Positions 38,377 to 39,208 of a stretch of DNA of 39,208 nt are shown one piece after another. The first letter of the stretch is position 1; each line of letters begins with the position of its first letter. This stretch comes from a virus. Below the pieces are notes generated by a model. That model was not told the origin of the DNA, did not search any database, and saw only the letters and a list, made by a program, of their open reading frames with translations. Location: positions 1-39,208 of IMG/VR virus record IMGVR_UViG_3300033388_002023. The stretch is one strand, 5' to 3'. Made by a program: the position numbers and the translations under genes.

Positions 38377-39175
38377 GCGCAACCCCTATCAAACTGTAAT
38401 CGACTGTCATGTATCCGTCACATTCTCCGATAGCATCTGGGTGAGCCTGCTTCACCTCGTCCGCCATGACGCCAAACCCATCACCGAACAGGCCGACCTC
38501 CTCGGCTGCCTTGTTCCACACCCATCGGTAAATATTGTGCCCGCCAGATTCTCCGATGCAGGTAACGCCATCCTTGAGTCTTGGGTCTGAGAAGGCCGCC
38601 GTGGCGCCTGCTCCAATGCCTTGCATAATACTGCCGGTAATGTCCTGCTGCATCTGCTCTGGCGCCATGATCCCCTGCGCTCTAGTGGCTCCGATACCGC
38701 CCATCTGCTGCGCGATGACGTTGGCGTTTGATGGCATTGCTGCGAAGCCCTGCAGCCCCTGCATCTGCTGGTTGTACATGTTCATCATTACGTCGCGACT
38801 GGTGCCGGCCAGGCCTGCCTTAACGTTGCCAGACCGCCCCATGCCGGTCATGTTGGCATGACGCATCACGGATTCTTCACCGGTGGCTATCTGTTCCTGG
38901 TACATCGGCGAGGCTTGGATTTGTTCCACCATTCGCCGCTGAGCGCCTGGGTCATCGCCAAGACCATATAGGCCGGCCATCTCGGTCAGCGCCTCATCAC
39001 GGAATTGCATGGGCAGGGCTTCACGCTCACGCAAATAGGCAAGCGCCTCCTCTTGGGATGCTACCTGGGTAGCCGATGCCTTGCGTGAGGCTTCAGCTCC
39101 AGACTTTAGGCCAAGCGGATCCTTGATCAGTCCGAGTGACCCAACTTCAACAACATCGCTTATCAACTTACCCAT
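38369..39175 (-). CDS. P22 gp7-position ejection protein with S74-like end
   Basis: 268 residues (P22 gp7 229). The N-terminal 190 residues are helical and Gln/Met-rich, as expected of an ejection protein. From about 192 a different module begins: FSDPRLKD, then YRWVW, GFGVMADEV, HPDAI and GYMTVDYSLI. This follows the intramolecular-chaperone (Peptidase_S74) pattern of tailspike and fibre ends, with Ser 196 and Lys 201 at the spacing of the cleavage dyad. It may self-cleave. The gene is split by the map junction and complete only on this side. Confidence 0.78.
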   Translation of the reverse strand: MGKLISDVVEVGSLGLIKDPLGLKSGAEASRKASATQVASQEEALAYLREREALPMQFRDEALTEMAGLYGLGDDPGAQRRMVEQIQASPMYQEQIATGEESVMRHANMTGMGRSGNVKAGLAGTSRDVMMNMYNQQMQGLQGFAAMPSNANVIAQQMGGIGATRAQGIMAPEQMQQDITGSIMQGIGAGATAAFSDPRLKDGVTCIGESGGHNIYRWVWNKAAEEVGLFGDGFGVMADEVKQAHPDAIGECDGYMTVDYSLIGVAHG

Positions 39176-39208
39176 TGCAAGGCCTCATATATACCGAATC
39201 TGAATCAT
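39095..39208. repeat. Direct terminal repeat, right copy
   Basis: Exact copy of positions 1-114. Joining the two copies restores gp14-like and gp7-like genes with their normal 8-bp overlap, which supports a correct circular closure. Confidence 0.97.
39168..39208 (-). CDS. gp14-like gene, 3' fragment at the junction
   Basis: The last 13 or so codons and the stop of the gp14-like gene, present here only because of the terminal repeat. The full gene is at 74-418. Confidence 0.95.
   Translation of the reverse strand, partial: DSDSVYMRPCNG

Noticed and set aside
1-39208. CRISPR array, diversity-generating retroelement or retron
   Set aside because: No regular spaced repeats and no reverse transcriptase; the repeats seen occur only twice.

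Overview
The window is a complete tailed-phage genome, opened at an arbitrary point. Its first 114 bases are repeated exactly as its last 114, so the map closes into a circle of about 39,094 bp. One structural gene (P22 gp7-like) is cut by the junction and becomes whole on the circle. The head and tail genes follow phage P22 order: small and large terminase, portal, scaffold, coat, gp4, gp10, a needle-position protein, gp14-like, gp7, gp20, gp16 and tailspike. This is therefore a short-tailed, P22-like podovirus with presumed headful packaging. A T7-lysozyme-like endolysin, nested Rz/Rz1 spanins and lambda-type NinG suggest a Gram-negative host, probably a gammaproteobacterium. No integrase, partition gene or recognisable replication initiator is visible, so temperate or virulent lifestyle is open.

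Layout. Two transcription units diverge from a compact switch near 23.1-23.25 kb, where mirrored TTGACA boxes flank a palindromic operator beside a Cro/CI-like gene. Rightward (23.25-32.7 kb) are the recombination and accessory genes: a RecT-like annealing protein with a coiled-coil partner, many small proteins, a NinB-like protein, a ribbon-helix-helix protein and NinG. Leftward (23.1 kb down to 1, then 39.2 down to 32.6 kb) is everything else. First comes a run of small early-type genes, including a PAPS-reductase-like protein, two paralogous deoxyribosyltransferase-like proteins, an ASCH protein and a 46-residue repressor with its own palindromic operator. The lysis cassette, terminase and virion genes follow. 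The two units converge at 32.5-32.7 kb, where the last rightward gene overlaps the 3' end of the tailspike gene.

Islands against the grain. Between portal and scaffold sits a three-gene cassette on the opposite strand with its own strong promoter and a lipoprotein gene, typical of a moron. Three stretches of 450-580 bp have no credible gene: 20.9-21.4, 26.75-27.2 and 31.2-31.8 kb. The third is full of perfect hairpins and ends in a terminator; it is the best candidate here for an undescribed structured RNA. The second contains a branched fold closed by an 8-bp stem. Several terminators point rightward inside the leftward gene block.

Limits. Assignments come from reading the translated proteins and recalled family features. 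No database search or RNA folding was run. Percent identities are not given, and promoters are judged by box match and spacing only.
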